Positions 18,020 to 26,798 of a DNA stretch of 64,000 nucleotides are shown in pieces. The DNA comes from Streptomyces seoulensis (GTDB lineage Bacteria; Actinomycetota; Actinomycetes; Streptomycetales; Streptomycetaceae). Where the stretch lies: positions 4,154,001 through 4,218,000 of the forward strand of contig NZ_CP032229.1 in the NCBI RefSeq assembly GCF_004328625.1. The letters run 5' to 3'. Position numbers and translations under genes: made by a program. Under the pieces are notes generated by a model, which worked only from the letters and a program-made list of their open reading frames with translations, was not told the DNA's origin and did not search any database. The stretch's first letter is position 1. Each line of letters begins with the position of its first letter.

Positions 18020-19386
18020 CCGTCGACGCCATCGATCCCGGGACGCGGGAAGTGGCCGAACTCAAGGACCCGCCCCTCGCCGGGGGCGCCGTCCCGGTGC
18101 TCGGGCACGGCCTGAAACTGGCCCGCGACCCGCTCGCGTTCATGTCCCAGCTGCGCGACCACGGCGAGGTGGTGCGCCTGAGGCTCGGCCCCAAGACGGT
18201 GTACGCCGTCACCGCGCCGGCGCTCACCGGCGCACTCGCGCTGAGCCCCGACTACAAGATCGACGGACCGGTGTGGGAGTCGCTGGAGGGGCTCCTCGGC
18301 AAGCAGGGGGTGGCCACGGCCAACGGCCCGCTGCACCGGCGGCAGCGGCGCACCATCCAGCCCGCCTTCCGGCTCGCCGCGATCCCCGCCTACGGGCCGA
18401 TCATGGAGGAGGAGGCGCACGCCCTCACCGAGCGCTGGCGGCCCGGCGTACCCGTCGACGCCACCTCCGAGTCGTTCCGGGTCGCGGTGCGCGTCGCGGC
18501 CCGCTGCCTGCTGCGCGGCCAGTACATGGACGAGCGCGCGGAGCGGCTCAGCACCGACCTCGGCGCCGTCTTCCGGGGCATGTACCGGCGCATGGTGCTG
18601 CCGCTGGGACCGCTGTACCGGCTGCCGTTCCCGTCCAACCGCGAATTCAACCGGGCACTGGCCGATCTGCATCTGCTGGTGGACGAGATCATCACCGAGC
18701 GGAGGGCGTCCGGTCAAAAGCCGGACGATTTGCTGACGGCTTTGCTGGAGGCGAAGGACGACAATGGCGACCCCATCAGCGAACAGGAGATCCACGACCA
18801 GGTCGTCGCCATACTCACGCCCGGAAGCGAGACAATCGCCTCCACGATCATGTGGCTGTTGCAGATCCTCGCGGACCATCCCGGGCACGCGGAGAAGGTG
18901 CGCGCGGAAGTTGAATCGGTAACCGGTGGTGCGCCGGTCGGATTCGAGCACGTACGCAGGCTGAGCCACACCAACAATGTCGTCGTCGAGGCCCTCCGAC
19001 TGCGGCCCGCCGTATGGATATTGACGCGTCGCGCACTCACCGACACGGCACTCGGTGCCTATCGCATTCCGGCCGGGGCGGACATCATCTACAGCCCCTA
19101 CGCGATTCAGCGCGACGCCCGTTCCTACGCCCGCCACCTCGACTTCGACCCCGACCGGTGGCTGCCGGAGCGGGCCGAGGAGGTGCCGAAGTACGCCATG
19201 GCGCCCTTCAGCGTCGGCAACCGCAAGTGTCCCAGCGACCACTTCTCGATGGCCCAACTGAGCCTGATCGTCGCGGCGATCTCGGCGAAGTACCGGTTCC
19301 GTCAGGTCGAGGACTCGGACGCCAGTACCCGTGTGGGCATCACCCTGCGCCCGCACCGGCTGCTGGTCGAACCCCGGGAGTGGTGA
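18016..19386 (+). CDS. Cytochrome P450 CYP170A-type, albaflavenone monooxygenase
   Basis: A 456-aa P450 coupled to the synthase by an ATGA overlap. Motifs: I-helix [12 protein letters not shown] (~266-277), ExxR as Glu325-Arg328, and heme loop [13 protein letters not shown] with Cys405. The heme loop has Pro-Ser where most P450s have x-Gly, a CYP170 trait. In S. coelicolor CYP170A1 oxidises epi-isozizaene twice to albaflavenone and has a second, farnesene synthase activity. The acidic motif for that activity, DDNGD, is present at 248-252. Electron donors are not encoded nearby. Confidence 0.93.
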   Translation: MTVDAIDPGTREVAELKDPPLAGGAVPVLGHGLKLARDPLAFMSQLRDHGEVVRLRLGPKTVYAVTAPALTGALALSPDYKIDGPVWESLEGLLGKQGVATANGPLHRRQRRTIQPAFRLAAIPAYGPIMEEEAHALTERWRPGVPVDATSESFRVAVRVAARCLLRGQYMDERAERLSTDLGAVFRGMYRRMVLPLGPLYRLPFPSNREFNRALADLHLLVDEIITERRASGQKPDDLLTALLEAKDDNGDPISEQEIHDQVVAILTPGSETIASTIMWLLQILADHPGHAEKVRAEVESVTGGAPVGFEHVRRLSHTNNVVVEALRLRPAVWILTRRALTDTALGAYRIPAGADIIYSPYAIQRDARSYARHLDFDPDRWLPERAEEVPKYAMAPFSVGNRKCPSDHFSMAQLSLIVAAISAKYRFRQVEDSDASTRVGITLRPHRLLVEPREW

Positions 19387-19414
19387 GGGGCGAAGCGCCC
19401 GGACCGGCGCGCGT

Positions 19415-20377
19415 TCAGGCGGCCTGCGGGCCCCGGAACGTGCGCCGGTAGGCGTTCGGGGTGGTGCCGAGCGCCCGGACGAACTGGTGGCGCAGCGCGG
19501 CCGCGTTGCCGAACCCGGCCCGCCAGGCGATCGAGTCCACCGTCTCGTCCGTCCCCTCCAGCAACCGCTGCGCCAGCAGCACCCGTTGGCGCAGAATCCA
19601 GCGGTAGGGGGTGGTGCCCGTCTCCTGCTGGAAGCGGCGGGCGAAGGTGCGCGGGGACATGTGGGCGCGGGCCGCGAGCTGCTCGACGGTGACCTCCCGG
19701 TCGAGGTGCTCCGCCATCCACACCAGCACCTCGCCCACCGTGTCGCAGGGGCCCTTGGGCAGCGGGCGCTCGATGTACTGGGCCTGGCCGCCGTCCCGGT
19801 GCGGGGGCACCACCATCCGGCGGGCGATCTTGTTGGCGACCTCGGGACCCTGCTCCTTGCGGACCAGATGCAGGCAGGCGTCGATACCGGCCGCCGTCCC
19901 GGCGGAGGTGATCACCGGGTCCTCGTCGACGTAGAGCACGTCCGGCTCGACCGTGACGCCCGGGTGGCGCCGGCTCAGCTCCTCGGCGTTGTGCCAGTGC
20001 ACCGCGCACCGGCGGCCGTCCAGCAGCCCGGCCTCGGCCAGCACGAAAACTCCCGTGCACACGCTGAGCACCCGCGCGCCCCGGGCCACGGCCCGGCGCA
20101 GGGCGTCCAGCAGGGCAGGGGGATAGTCGCGGGAGGCGTAGGACTCGCCGGCCGGTACGGCGATCAGATCGGCCTCCTCCAGCCGCTCCAGACCGTGCGG
20201 GGTGGAGACGGTGAAGCCGCAGTGGGTGCGCAGGGTGGGACCCTCCGCCGAGACCACGGCGAAGTCGTACACCGGGAGTCCGTCCTCGCTGCGGTCGATG
20301 CCGAACACCTCGCACACCACCCCCAGCTCGAAGGGGTGCACCCCGTCCAGCAGGACCGCGACCACGTTCTTCAGCAT
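19415..20377 (-). CDS. nrdS: GlxA/AraC-family regulator, third gene of nrdABS
   Basis: A 320-aa protein with an N-terminal DJ-1/PfpI-type domain (residues ~3-180; VLSVCTGVFVLAEAGLLDGR holds the nucleophile-elbow Cys) and a C-terminal AraC helix-turn-helix pair (~220-315; HMSPRTFARRFQQETGTTP and RAGFGNAAALRHQF). It lies 254 nt behind nrdB on the same strand. In S. coelicolor the third gene of the class Ia RNR operon, nrdS, encodes an AraC-like protein and this matches. Several TGGCAG elements just upstream could be its own binding sites. The gap to nrdB and the antisense small ORF within it leave room for a private promoter. Confidence 0.85.
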   Translation of the reverse strand: MLKNVVAVLLDGVHPFELGVVCEVFGIDRSEDGLPVYDFAVVSAEGPTLRTHCGFTVSTPHGLERLEEADLIAVPAGESYASRDYPPALLDALRRAVARGARVLSVCTGVFVLAEAGLLDGRRCAVHWHNAEELSRRHPGVTVEPDVLYVDEDPVITSAGTAAGIDACLHLVRKEQGPEVANKIARRMVVPPHRDGGQAQYIERPLPKGPCDTVGEVLVWMAEHLDREVTVEQLAARAHMSPRTFARRFQQETGTTPYRWILRQRVLLAQRLLEGTDETVDSIAWRAGFGNAAALRHQFVRALGTTPNAYRRTFRGPQAA

Positions 20378-20378
20378 G

Positions 20379-20434
20379 CTGCCAGTGTGCCTCGACGCTG
20401 GCAGGAATTCGAGGGCCTACGGCAGTCCTGCCAG
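20379..20434. promoter_or_regulatory. Cluster of TGGCAG elements upstream of nrdS
   Basis: Four-way set: CTGCCAG at 20379-20385 facing CTGGCAG at 20398-20404 (inverted repeat), and a further CTGCCA at 20428-20433 within GGCAGTCCTGCC. AraC/GlxA/AdpA-family regulators often bind TGGC-G sites, so these could be an autoregulatory operator. Inference only. Confidence 0.4.
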
Positions 20435-20469
20435 TGTTGGACAGGAGCGTTCAGCGCGAGGCTGATGAC

Positions 20470-20718
20470 ATGAACGGAAACCAGATCGAAGGTCTCATCG
20501 GAATGGCCGCCACGCTCGGCATCCTGGTCCTCCTGGTCCTGCCCTCGGTGATCGGCATCGTGCGCGACCGGCGCGTCGACCGACAGCTCGGGCAGGCCCA
20601 GAAGGACCGAGGAAGGGAGACTCAGACTGCTCAGAAGTCCTCGTCCAGGTCCACGGTGCCCTCCACCGCGACCTGGTACGCCGACGGACGGCGCTCGAAG
20701 AAGTTCGTCAGCTCCTGA
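20470..20718 (+). CDS. Possible small membrane protein, antisense inside nrdABS
   Basis: An 82-aa frame with a plausible N-terminal half: MNGNQIEGLIGMAATLGILV, one strong TM helix, then a basic amphipathic stretch (RDRRVDRQLGQAQKDRGR). Codon third positions in that half are GC-rich as expected for coding DNA, and GAGG lies upstream. The last ~30 codons run antisense into the 3' end of nrdB, which is unusual and suggests that either the true end is earlier in relatives or the tail is not constrained. It is divergent from nrdS and convergent with nrdB. No function is known; treat as a candidate. Confidence 0.45.
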   Translation: MNGNQIEGLIGMAATLGILVLLVLPSVIGIVRDRRVDRQLGQAQKDRGRETQTAQKSSSRSTVPSTATWYADGRRSKKFVSS

Positions 20719-21644
20719 ACACCCTGCAGCTCCATGAAGGAGAACGGGTTCTCCGAGCCGTACACCGGGGCGAAGCCGAGGCGCGTGAGGCGCTGGTCGG
20801 CGACGCACTCCAGGTACTGCCGCATCGACTCGGTGTTCATGCCGGGCAGGCCCTCACCGCACAGGTCGCGGCCGAACTGCAGCTCGGCCGCGACGGCCTC
20901 CCGGATCATGTCCGTGACCTGCTGCTCCAGCTGGTCGTCGAACAGCTCCGGCTCCTCCTTGCGGACGGTGTCGACCACGTCGAAGGCGAAGGACATGTGC
21001 ATCGTCTCGTCGCGGAACACCCAGTTGGTGCCGGTGGCGAGGCCGTGCAGCAGACCCCGGCTGCGGAACCAGTAGACGTACGCGAAGGCGCCGTAGAAGA
21101 ACAGACCCTCGATGCACGCGGCGAAGCAGATCAGGTTCAGCAGGAACTTGCGGCGGTCCGCCTTGGACTCCAGCCGGTCCAGCTTGTCGACCGAGTCGAT
21201 CCACTTGAAGCAGAACTCGGCCTTCTCCCGGATGGAGGGGATGTTCTCCACCGCCGCGAACGCGTCCGCGCGGTCCTCCGGGTTGGGCAGGTAGGTGTCG
21301 AGCAGCGTCAGATAGAACTGGACGTGCACGGCCTCCTCGAACAGCTGCCGGCTCAGGTAGAGCCGCGCCTCGGGGGAGTTGATGTGCTTGTAGAGCGTCA
21401 GCACGAGGTTGTTGGCGACGATCGAGTCACCCGTGGCGAAGAACGCCACCAGACGGCCGATCAGGTGCTGCTCCTCGGGGGAGAGCTTCGCCAGGTCGGC
21501 GACGTCCGAGTGGAGGTCGACCTCCTCGACGGTCCAGGTGTTCTTGATCGCGTCCCGGTAGCGCTCGTAGAAGTCCGGGTAGCGCATGGGGCGGAGAGTC
21601 AGCTCGAAGCCCGGGTCGAGCAGGTTCTTGTTTTCGCTGGACAT
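20631..21644 (-). CDS. nrdB: Class Ia ribonucleotide reductase, beta subunit
   Basis: A 337-aa di-iron protein that houses the radical cofactor for NrdA. Metal ligand motifs are visible: FEEAVHVQFY (ExxH of the first set) and RDETMHMSFAFDVV (second set), and GLFFYGAFAYVYWF lies in the helix between them. The acidic C-terminus (EGTVDLDEDF) is the tail that docks on the alpha subunit. The start codon overlaps the nrdA stop by one base (TAATG), so it is translationally coupled to nrdA. Confidence 0.95.
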   Translation of the reverse strand: MSSENKNLLDPGFELTLRPMRYPDFYERYRDAIKNTWTVEEVDLHSDVADLAKLSPEEQHLIGRLVAFFATGDSIVANNLVLTLYKHINSPEARLYLSRQLFEEAVHVQFYLTLLDTYLPNPEDRADAFAAVENIPSIREKAEFCFKWIDSVDKLDRLESKADRRKFLLNLICFAACIEGLFFYGAFAYVYWFRSRGLLHGLATGTNWVFRDETMHMSFAFDVVDTVRKEEPELFDDQLEQQVTDMIREAVAAELQFGRDLCGEGLPGMNTESMRQYLECVADQRLTRLGFAPVYGSENPFSFMELQGVQELTNFFERRPSAYQVAVEGTVDLDEDF

Positions 21645-24025
21645 TACTGGCAGGCCTCGCAGGACTCGGGGTTCTCAAGGGAGCAGGCGACGGCGTCGGG
21701 GTCGGCCGCCTGCTGGACGGGGATGGTCTTGGTCTCCTGGGCACGGCCGGCCGCGCGGGCGATCCGGGTCGCCGGGCGCGAACGCAGGTAGTACGTGGTC
21801 TTCAGACCCGACTTCCAGGCGTAGGAGTACATCGAGGAGAGCTTGCCGATGGTCGGCGTCTCCAGGAACAGGTTCAGCGACTGCGCCTGGTCGAGGAACG
21901 GGGTACGGGCCGCGGCCATGTCGATCAGACCGCGCTGCGGGATCTCCCACGCCGTGCGGTACAGGTTCCGCACGTCCTCGGGAATCCACGCGAAGCCCTG
22001 CACCGAGCCGTTGGCCTCGCGCAGCTCCTCGCGGGTGCGGGCGTCCCACACGCCGAGGTTCTTCAGCTCCTGCACCAGATACGCGTTGACCTGGAGGAAC
22101 TCGCCCGACAGCGTCTCGCGCTTGAACAGGTTGGACACCTGCGGCTCGATGCACTCGTACACGCCCGCGATGGAGGCGATGGTGGCCGTCGGCGCGATCG
22201 CCAGCAGCAGCGAGTTGCGCATGCCGGTCTCGGCGATCCGGGCGCGCAGCGCGTCCCAGCGCTCCGGCCAGGTCAGCTCGACGCCGTAGTGGTCGGGGTG
22301 CAGCACGCCCTGGGCGGTACGGGTCTGCTCCCACGCGGGGAGCGGGCCGTTGCGCTCGGCGAGGTCGGCGGACGCCTCGTAGGAGGCCAGCATGATGCGC
22401 TCGGCGATCCTCGTGGACAGCGCCTTCGCCTCGGGGGAGTCGAAGGGGATGCGCAGCTTGAAGAAGACGTCCTGGAGGCCCATCGCGCCGAGGCCTACCG
22501 GGCGCCACTTGGCGTTGGAACGGCCCGCCTGCTCGGTCGGGTAGAAGTTGATGTCCACGACCCGGTCGAGGAAGGTCACGGCCGTGCGGACCGTCTCGTC
22601 CAGCCGCTCCCAGTCGATGTCGCCGTCCGCCACGAAGGCGCCCAGGTTCACCGAGCCGAGGTTGCAGACCGCGGTCTCCCCGTCGTCGGTGACCTCAAGG
22701 ATCTCCGTGCACAGGTTGGAGGAGTGGACCACGTTGCCCGGCAGCGCCGTCTGGTTGGCGGTGCGGTTGGCGGCGTCCTTGAACGTCATCCAGCCGTTGC
22801 CGGTCTGCGCGAGGGTGCGCATCATGCGGCCGTACAGCTCGCGGGCCGGCATGGACTTCTTCGCCAGGCCAGCCTGCTCGGCCTTGCGGTAGGCCGCGTC
22901 GAACTCCGGGCCCCACAGGTCGACCAGCTCGGGCACGTCGGCCGGCGAGAACAGCGACCACTGCTCGTCGGCGTTGACCCGGCGCATGAACTCGTCCGGG
23001 ACCCAGTGCGCGAGGTTCAGGTTGTGCGTACGGCGCGCGTCCTCACCGGTGTTGTCGCGCAGCTCCAGGAACTCCTCGATGTCGGAGTGCCAGGTCTCCA
23101 GGTACACCGCCGCCGCGCCCTTGCGCCGGCCGCCCTGGTTCACCGCGGCCACCGAGGCGTCCAGCGTCTTCAGGAACGGCACGATGCCGTTGGAGTGCCC
23201 GTTGGTGCCCCGGATCAGCGAACCCCGGCTGCGGATGCGGGAGTACGAGAGGCCGATGCCGCCGGCGTGCTTGGAGAGGCGGGCGACCTGGTGGTAGCGG
23301 TCGTAGATCGAGTCCAGCTCGTCCAGCGGGGAGTCCAGCAGGTAGCAGGACGACATCTGGGGGTGCCGCGTACCGGAGTTGAACAGGGTGGGCGAGGAGG
23401 GCAGGTAGTCCAGGCGGCTCATCAGGCCGTACAGGGCGGCGACCTCGTCCACGGCGGGGGCGCTGTCGTTCTCCGCCAGGCCGCTGGCCACGCGCAGCAT
23501 GAAGTGCTGGGGGGTCTCGATCACCTTGCGGGTGATCGGGTGGCGCAGCAGGTAGCGGCTGTGCAGGGTGCGCAGGCCGAAGTAGCCGAACCGGTCGTCG
23601 GCGCCGGTGTCGATCAGGGCGTCGAGGCGGGCGGCGTGCAGCGCCACGAAGTCGGCGGTGCGGTCGGCGACCAGGCCCTCGCGGTGGCCCACGGTCACCG
23701 ACTCGGTGAACCGGGTCACGCCCTGCGAGGCGGCCTCGGCGCGGATGGAGAGCGTGAGCAGCCTGGCCGCCAGCCGGGAGTACGCGGGGTCCTCCGAGAT
23801 CAGACCGGCGGCGGCCTCGGTGGCCAGCTCGCGCAGCTCCGCCTCGTCGGCACGCGCCGACCGGCCGCGCAGCGCGGCGGCCGCGACCCGGCCGGGGTCC
23901 GCGTCGGGAAGGTCGGCGGTCAGCTCGGTCAGGGTCCGCAGCAGCGCGGCGCCGGGGCCGTCGTTCTCCACAGGGGCCTCGGTCGCCGGGGTGGCTGAAG
24001 CCGGGTCGGCAGGCGCGATGGTCAC
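21644..24025 (-). CDS. nrdA: Class Ia ribonucleotide reductase, alpha subunit
   Basis: A 793-aa catalytic subunit that reduces ribonucleoside diphosphates. Family signatures include NLCTEILEV, CNLGSVNLGAF, APTATIASIAGVYE and the redox-active C-terminal CEAC pair that passes electrons from thioredoxin/glutaredoxin-type donors. Start GTG 24025 (VTIAPADPAS) follows GAGGGAGAG; the longer open frame upstream is riboswitch RNA. The N-terminus shows no recognisable ATP-cone, so overall activity may lack the usual ATP/dATP switch. Transcription is expected to be shut down by adenosylcobalamin through the riboswitch upstream, when the B12-dependent class II enzyme can take over, and by NrdR. Confidence 0.95.
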   Translation of the reverse strand: MTIAPADPASATPATEAPVENDGPGAALLRTLTELTADLPDADPGRVAAAALRGRSARADEAELRELATEAAAGLISEDPAYSRLAARLLTLSIRAEAASQGVTRFTESVTVGHREGLVADRTADFVALHAARLDALIDTGADDRFGYFGLRTLHSRYLLRHPITRKVIETPQHFMLRVASGLAENDSAPAVDEVAALYGLMSRLDYLPSSPTLFNSGTRHPQMSSCYLLDSPLDELDSIYDRYHQVARLSKHAGGIGLSYSRIRSRGSLIRGTNGHSNGIVPFLKTLDASVAAVNQGGRRKGAAAVYLETWHSDIEEFLELRDNTGEDARRTHNLNLAHWVPDEFMRRVNADEQWSLFSPADVPELVDLWGPEFDAAYRKAEQAGLAKKSMPARELYGRMMRTLAQTGNGWMTFKDAANRTANQTALPGNVVHSSNLCTEILEVTDDGETAVCNLGSVNLGAFVADGDIDWERLDETVRTAVTFLDRVVDINFYPTEQAGRSNAKWRPVGLGAMGLQDVFFKLRIPFDSPEAKALSTRIAERIMLASYEASADLAERNGPLPAWEQTRTAQGVLHPDHYGVELTWPERWDALRARIAETGMRNSLLLAIAPTATIASIAGVYECIEPQVSNLFKRETLSGEFLQVNAYLVQELKNLGVWDARTREELREANGSVQGFAWIPEDVRNLYRTAWEIPQRGLIDMAAARTPFLDQAQSLNLFLETPTIGKLSSMYSYAWKSGLKTTYYLRSRPATRIARAAGRAQETKTIPVQQAADPDAVACSLENPESCEACQ

Positions 24026-24161
24026 GTGGGGCTCTCCCTCGCTGGGCACGGGGACCTGGCGGAGGGTATGAGGAGGCACGAGCGCACACGGCGTCGCGTC
24101 CACCGGCCCACTCCACGAGGCCCGGACGTCTTCGAGCACCCGGACCGGACGGCCGGGCGCC

Positions 24162-24264
24162 GCTGTCGACAGGTCCTCGGACTGACGCTGGCGTGCACGA
24201 AGCACGCAAGTACACCGTTGCGGGACAGTTCCGGATTCGCACCGGATTCCCCTGCGACGACAGC
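24162..24264 (-). ncRNA. Cobalamin (B12) riboswitch of nrdABS
   Basis: On the minus strand the conserved core reads GGGGAATCCGGTGCGAATCC followed by GGAACTGTCCCGCAACGG, then the B12 box AGTCCGAGGACCTG (24170-24183). The closing P1 helix is GCTGTCG (24258-24264) with CGACAGC (24162-24168). This is the adenosylcobalamin aptamer known to control nrdABS in S. coelicolor. Its 3' end is 137 nt before the nrdA start; a GCGCCCGG/CCGGGTGC hairpin (24153-24160 with 24136-24143) follows and may belong to the expression platform. Confidence 0.93.
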
Positions 24265-24271
24265 GAGCACG

Positions 24272-24287
24272 AGCATACATCTAGTGC
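24272..24287 (-). promoter_or_regulatory. Putative NrdR box 2 (nrdA-proximal)
   Basis: Minus-strand GCACTAGATGTATGCT, similar to the NrdR consensus ACACwATATwTwGTGT at the CAC-TA-AT-TA core. It lies just upstream of the riboswitch and is separated by exactly 15 bp from the second box. Confidence 0.5.
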
Positions 24288-24302
24288 CGGGCTGTCGTGT
24301 CA

Positions 24303-24318
24303 CCCCCAGATGTTGTGT
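24303..24318 (-). promoter_or_regulatory. Putative NrdR box 1
   Basis: Minus-strand ACACAACATCTGGGGG, with the left half of the NrdR consensus well kept. Its start is 31 bp from the start of the other box, three helical turns, the usual NrdR arrangement. Confidence 0.5.
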
Positions 24319-24339
24319 CTGTTGTGTGTCGCGGCGGCT

Positions 24340-24846
24340 TCAGAGGGTCAACTCGTAGGTGAGCAGGGCGAGGTCCAGCAGGTCCGGCAAGGGGTTCCAG
24401 TCGCGGTGTGGGGTGCGGTGGAAACCGAGGCGTTCGTAGATGCGGTGGGCGGCGTGCATGGTGGGCTGGGTGGAGAGGACGAGGCCGTGGCAGCCCGCGA
24501 GGGCCCGTGCCCGGTCCGCACAGGTCCGTACGAGCGCCTCCCCGGCTCCCTGGCCCCGGCCGGCGCGGGCGACCGCCAGCATCCGGATCTCGGCCTCGCC
24601 CGGGCCCGCGATGTCGGCCATGGGGCCGCCGGCCGGGACGAAGGTGACTCCGCCCAGCAGGACGTCCCCGCGCACGGCCACCAGGATCTCCGCGTGCGCC
24701 GCCCGCCGGGCCACGTCCCGCAGCTCACCCAGGTACGCGTCGTTCTCACCGAAGTCCAGCAGGCCGTCCTGGAGATACGCCTGCGCGGTGATCTCGCCCA
24801 GCGCGGTGTACTCGGCCGGGTCGGCGGGTCTGATGACGAGGTCCAT
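24340..24846 (-). CDS. GNAT-family N-acetyltransferase
   Basis: A 168-aa GNAT protein. Motif A, which binds acetyl-CoA pyrophosphate, is RMLAVARAGRGQGAGEALVR; motif B covers GLVLSTQPTMHAAHRIYERL with the catalytic-type Tyr in RIYERLGFH. Substrate is unknown. ATG 24846 starts directly at the conserved MDLVIRPADP; a TTG further upstream is less likely. No Shine-Dalgarno precedes the ATG. It lies upstream of the nrd promoter region on the same strand, and behind a strong terminator that separates it from the symporter operon. Confidence 0.85.
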   Translation of the reverse strand: MDLVIRPADPAEYTALGEITAQAYLQDGLLDFGENDAYLGELRDVARRAAHAEILVAVRGDVLLGGVTFVPAGGPMADIAGPGEAEIRMLAVARAGRGQGAGEALVRTCADRARALAGCHGLVLSTQPTMHAAHRIYERLGFHRTPHRDWNPLPDLLDLALLTYELTL

Positions 24847-24868
24847 GCCCGGCAGTGTGTACGACAAC

Positions 24869-24912
24869 GGCCACGGGCCGCCGTCGCATTCGCGGGACGG
24901 CGGCCCGTGGCC
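24869..24912 (-). terminator. Terminator after the symporter gene
   Basis: Perfect 17-bp inverted repeat (24869-24885 with 24896-24912) with a 10-nt loop, 16 nt beyond the stop codon of the sodium:solute symporter. Confidence 0.85.
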
Positions 24913-24927
24913 GGAGGGCGGGGACGG

Positions 24928-26538
24928 CTAGTGGGTGCTGCCCGCCGTCGCCGGGGGGAGTTCGACCTCCACGCCGGGGTCGCCCGCGTCGGCCGTGTAG
25001 TCGGCGGGGCTGGTCTCGTCGATGCCGTCGGGGGCCTTGAGGGCCTTGAGGGCGAAGGTGAGGATCACGGTGACGACGACGTTCAGCACGAAGGCCGTGA
25101 GGCCGATGTAGCCGATCTCGCCGATGCCGGGGATCTCCTTGGCGGAGCCGCCGAAGTGTTTCTGGGTGGGGGAGGCGACGCCGTAGGCGGCGAGCGTGCC
25201 GTAGAGCATGCCGACCGCCCAGCCCGCCAGCAGCGCCCAGCGGTGGAACCAGCGGGTGAAGAGGCCGCCGACCAGGGCCGGGAAGGTCTGCAGGATCCAG
25301 ATGCCGCCCAGCAGCTGGAAGTTGATCGCCACCGTCTTGTCCATGGTGAGGACGAAGACCAGCGCGCCCACCTTCACCAGCAGCGAGACCAGCTTGGAGA
25401 CCTTGGTCTCCTGCTCGGGGGTGGCGTCGGGCTTGATGAAGTCCTTGTAGATGTTGCGGGTGAAGAGGTTCGCGGCAGCGATCGACATGATGGCCGCCGG
25501 GACGAGCGCGCCGATCCCGATGGCGGCGAAGGCGACGCCCGCGAACCAGTCCGGGAACATGTCCTCGAACAACTGCGGGATCGCGAGCTGTCCGTTGGTG
25601 ACCTTCACCCCGGCCGCGATCGCCATGAACCCCAGCAGCGCCAGCAGACCCAGCATCAGGGAGTACAGCGGCAGGATCGTGGTGTTGCGCCGGATCACGT
25701 CGCGGCTCTTGGAGGAGAGCGTCGCGGTGATCGAGTGCGGGTACATGAACAGCGCGAGCGCCGATCCCAGCGCCAGCGTGGCGTACGTCCACTGGCCCGC
25801 CGGGGCCGGGACGATACCGCCCGCTCCGGCGGCCGTGTACTTCTCGCCCGCCTTGGCGAAGATCTCGTCGAACCCGCCCAGCTTGATCGGGATGTAGATG
25901 ATCGCCACCGCGATGACGAGGTAGATCAGCGTGTCCTTCACGAACGCGATCATCGCCGGCGCCCGCAGACCCGAGGAGTACGTGTAGGCCGCGAGCACGC
26001 CGAAGGCGATCAGCAGCGGCAGGTCCTTCACGAACCAGTTGGTGTCCTCACCGCCGCCCACGCCCATCACGTCCAGCACTGCCTGGATTCCCACCAGTTG
26101 GAGCGCGATGTACGGCATCGTCGCCAGGATGCCGGTGACCGCCACCGCCAGCGAGAGCCCCTTGGAGCCGAACCGCCCGCGCACGAAGTCGGAGGTCGTG
26201 ACGTACCCGTGCCGGTGCGAGACCGACCACAGCCGGGGCAGGAAGGTGAAGATCAGCGGGTACACCAGGATCGTGTACGGCACCGCGAAGAACCCGGAGG
26301 CACCGGCCGCGTAGATCGCCGCGGGCACCGCGACGAAGGTGTACGCCGTGTACAGGTCGCCGCCGAGCAGGAACCAGGTGATCCAGGTGCCGAACGACCG
26401 GCCGCCCAGGCCCCATTCGTCCAGCGAGTGCTCGTTCTCGGCCTTGCGCCAGCGCGAGGCGAGGAAGCCCAGGACCGTGACCGCGAGGAAGAAGAAGACG
26501 AAGACGCCGAGCGCCACGCCGTTGACGCCGTCCTTCAC
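24928..26538 (-). CDS. Sodium:solute symporter (monocarboxylate/MctP-like)
   Basis: A 536-aa SSS-family permease with about 13 TM helices, starting with VALGVFVFFFLAVTVLGFLA. The SSS signatures are present: GLGGRSFGTWITWFLLGGDL in TM2 region, and ATMPYIALQLVGIQAVLDVM. It is close to MctP-type uptake systems for pyruvate, lactate or short organic acids; the exact substrate is not clear. The C-terminal ~30 residues are acidic and cytoplasmic. Its start overlaps the stop of a DUF3311 gene by 4 nt; such DUF3311 + symporter pairs are a standard two-gene unit, analogous to small accessory subunits of other SSS carriers. Confidence 0.9.
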   Translation of the reverse strand: MKDGVNGVALGVFVFFFLAVTVLGFLASRWRKAENEHSLDEWGLGGRSFGTWITWFLLGGDLYTAYTFVAVPAAIYAAGASGFFAVPYTILVYPLIFTFLPRLWSVSHRHGYVTTSDFVRGRFGSKGLSLAVAVTGILATMPYIALQLVGIQAVLDVMGVGGGEDTNWFVKDLPLLIAFGVLAAYTYSSGLRAPAMIAFVKDTLIYLVIAVAIIYIPIKLGGFDEIFAKAGEKYTAAGAGGIVPAPAGQWTYATLALGSALALFMYPHSITATLSSKSRDVIRRNTTILPLYSLMLGLLALLGFMAIAAGVKVTNGQLAIPQLFEDMFPDWFAGVAFAAIGIGALVPAAIMSIAAANLFTRNIYKDFIKPDATPEQETKVSKLVSLLVKVGALVFVLTMDKTVAINFQLLGGIWILQTFPALVGGLFTRWFHRWALLAGWAVGMLYGTLAAYGVASPTQKHFGGSAKEIPGIGEIGYIGLTAFVLNVVVTVILTFALKALKAPDGIDETSPADYTADAGDPGVEVELPPATAGSTH

Positions 26539-26798
26539 TTGGAGACACCCCCGCTCCGGGTCCCGCGGGAGCGCTGGTCACGCTGCCAGAGCTGGTACGC
26601 GGTCATGGTGAGCGAGGTGGAGACCAGCACCCAGAGCATCTGGTACCAGTAGAAGAACGGGATGCCGATGAAGGTCGGGTCCACCTTGGAGAACGAGCCC
26701 ACCCACAGCATCGCCACGAACGGCGCCACGAGACACAGCCCGATGACCACTCGGACCGGTGTCACCACCGGTTGCCTCACCTCAGAATCTTCGGGCAT
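26535..26798 (-). CDS. DUF3311 membrane protein, symporter partner
   Basis: An 87-aa protein with two TM helices (VRVVIGLCLVAPFVAMLWVG and FFYWYQMLWVLVSTSLTMTA) joined by the conserved KVDPTFIGIPFFYWYQ loop of DUF3311. Start ATG 26798 (MPEDSEVRQ) is taken with GGACGGAG upstream; a longer start at 26858 adds a poorly conserved segment. It is translationally coupled to the symporter that follows. A plausible promoter (TTCCGC, 17 nt, TAGATT) lies upstream on the minus strand around 26850-26880. Confidence 0.85.
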   Translation of the reverse strand: MPEDSEVRQPVVTPVRVVIGLCLVAPFVAMLWVGSFSKVDPTFIGIPFFYWYQMLWVLVSTSLTMTAYQLWQRDQRSRGTRSGGVSK

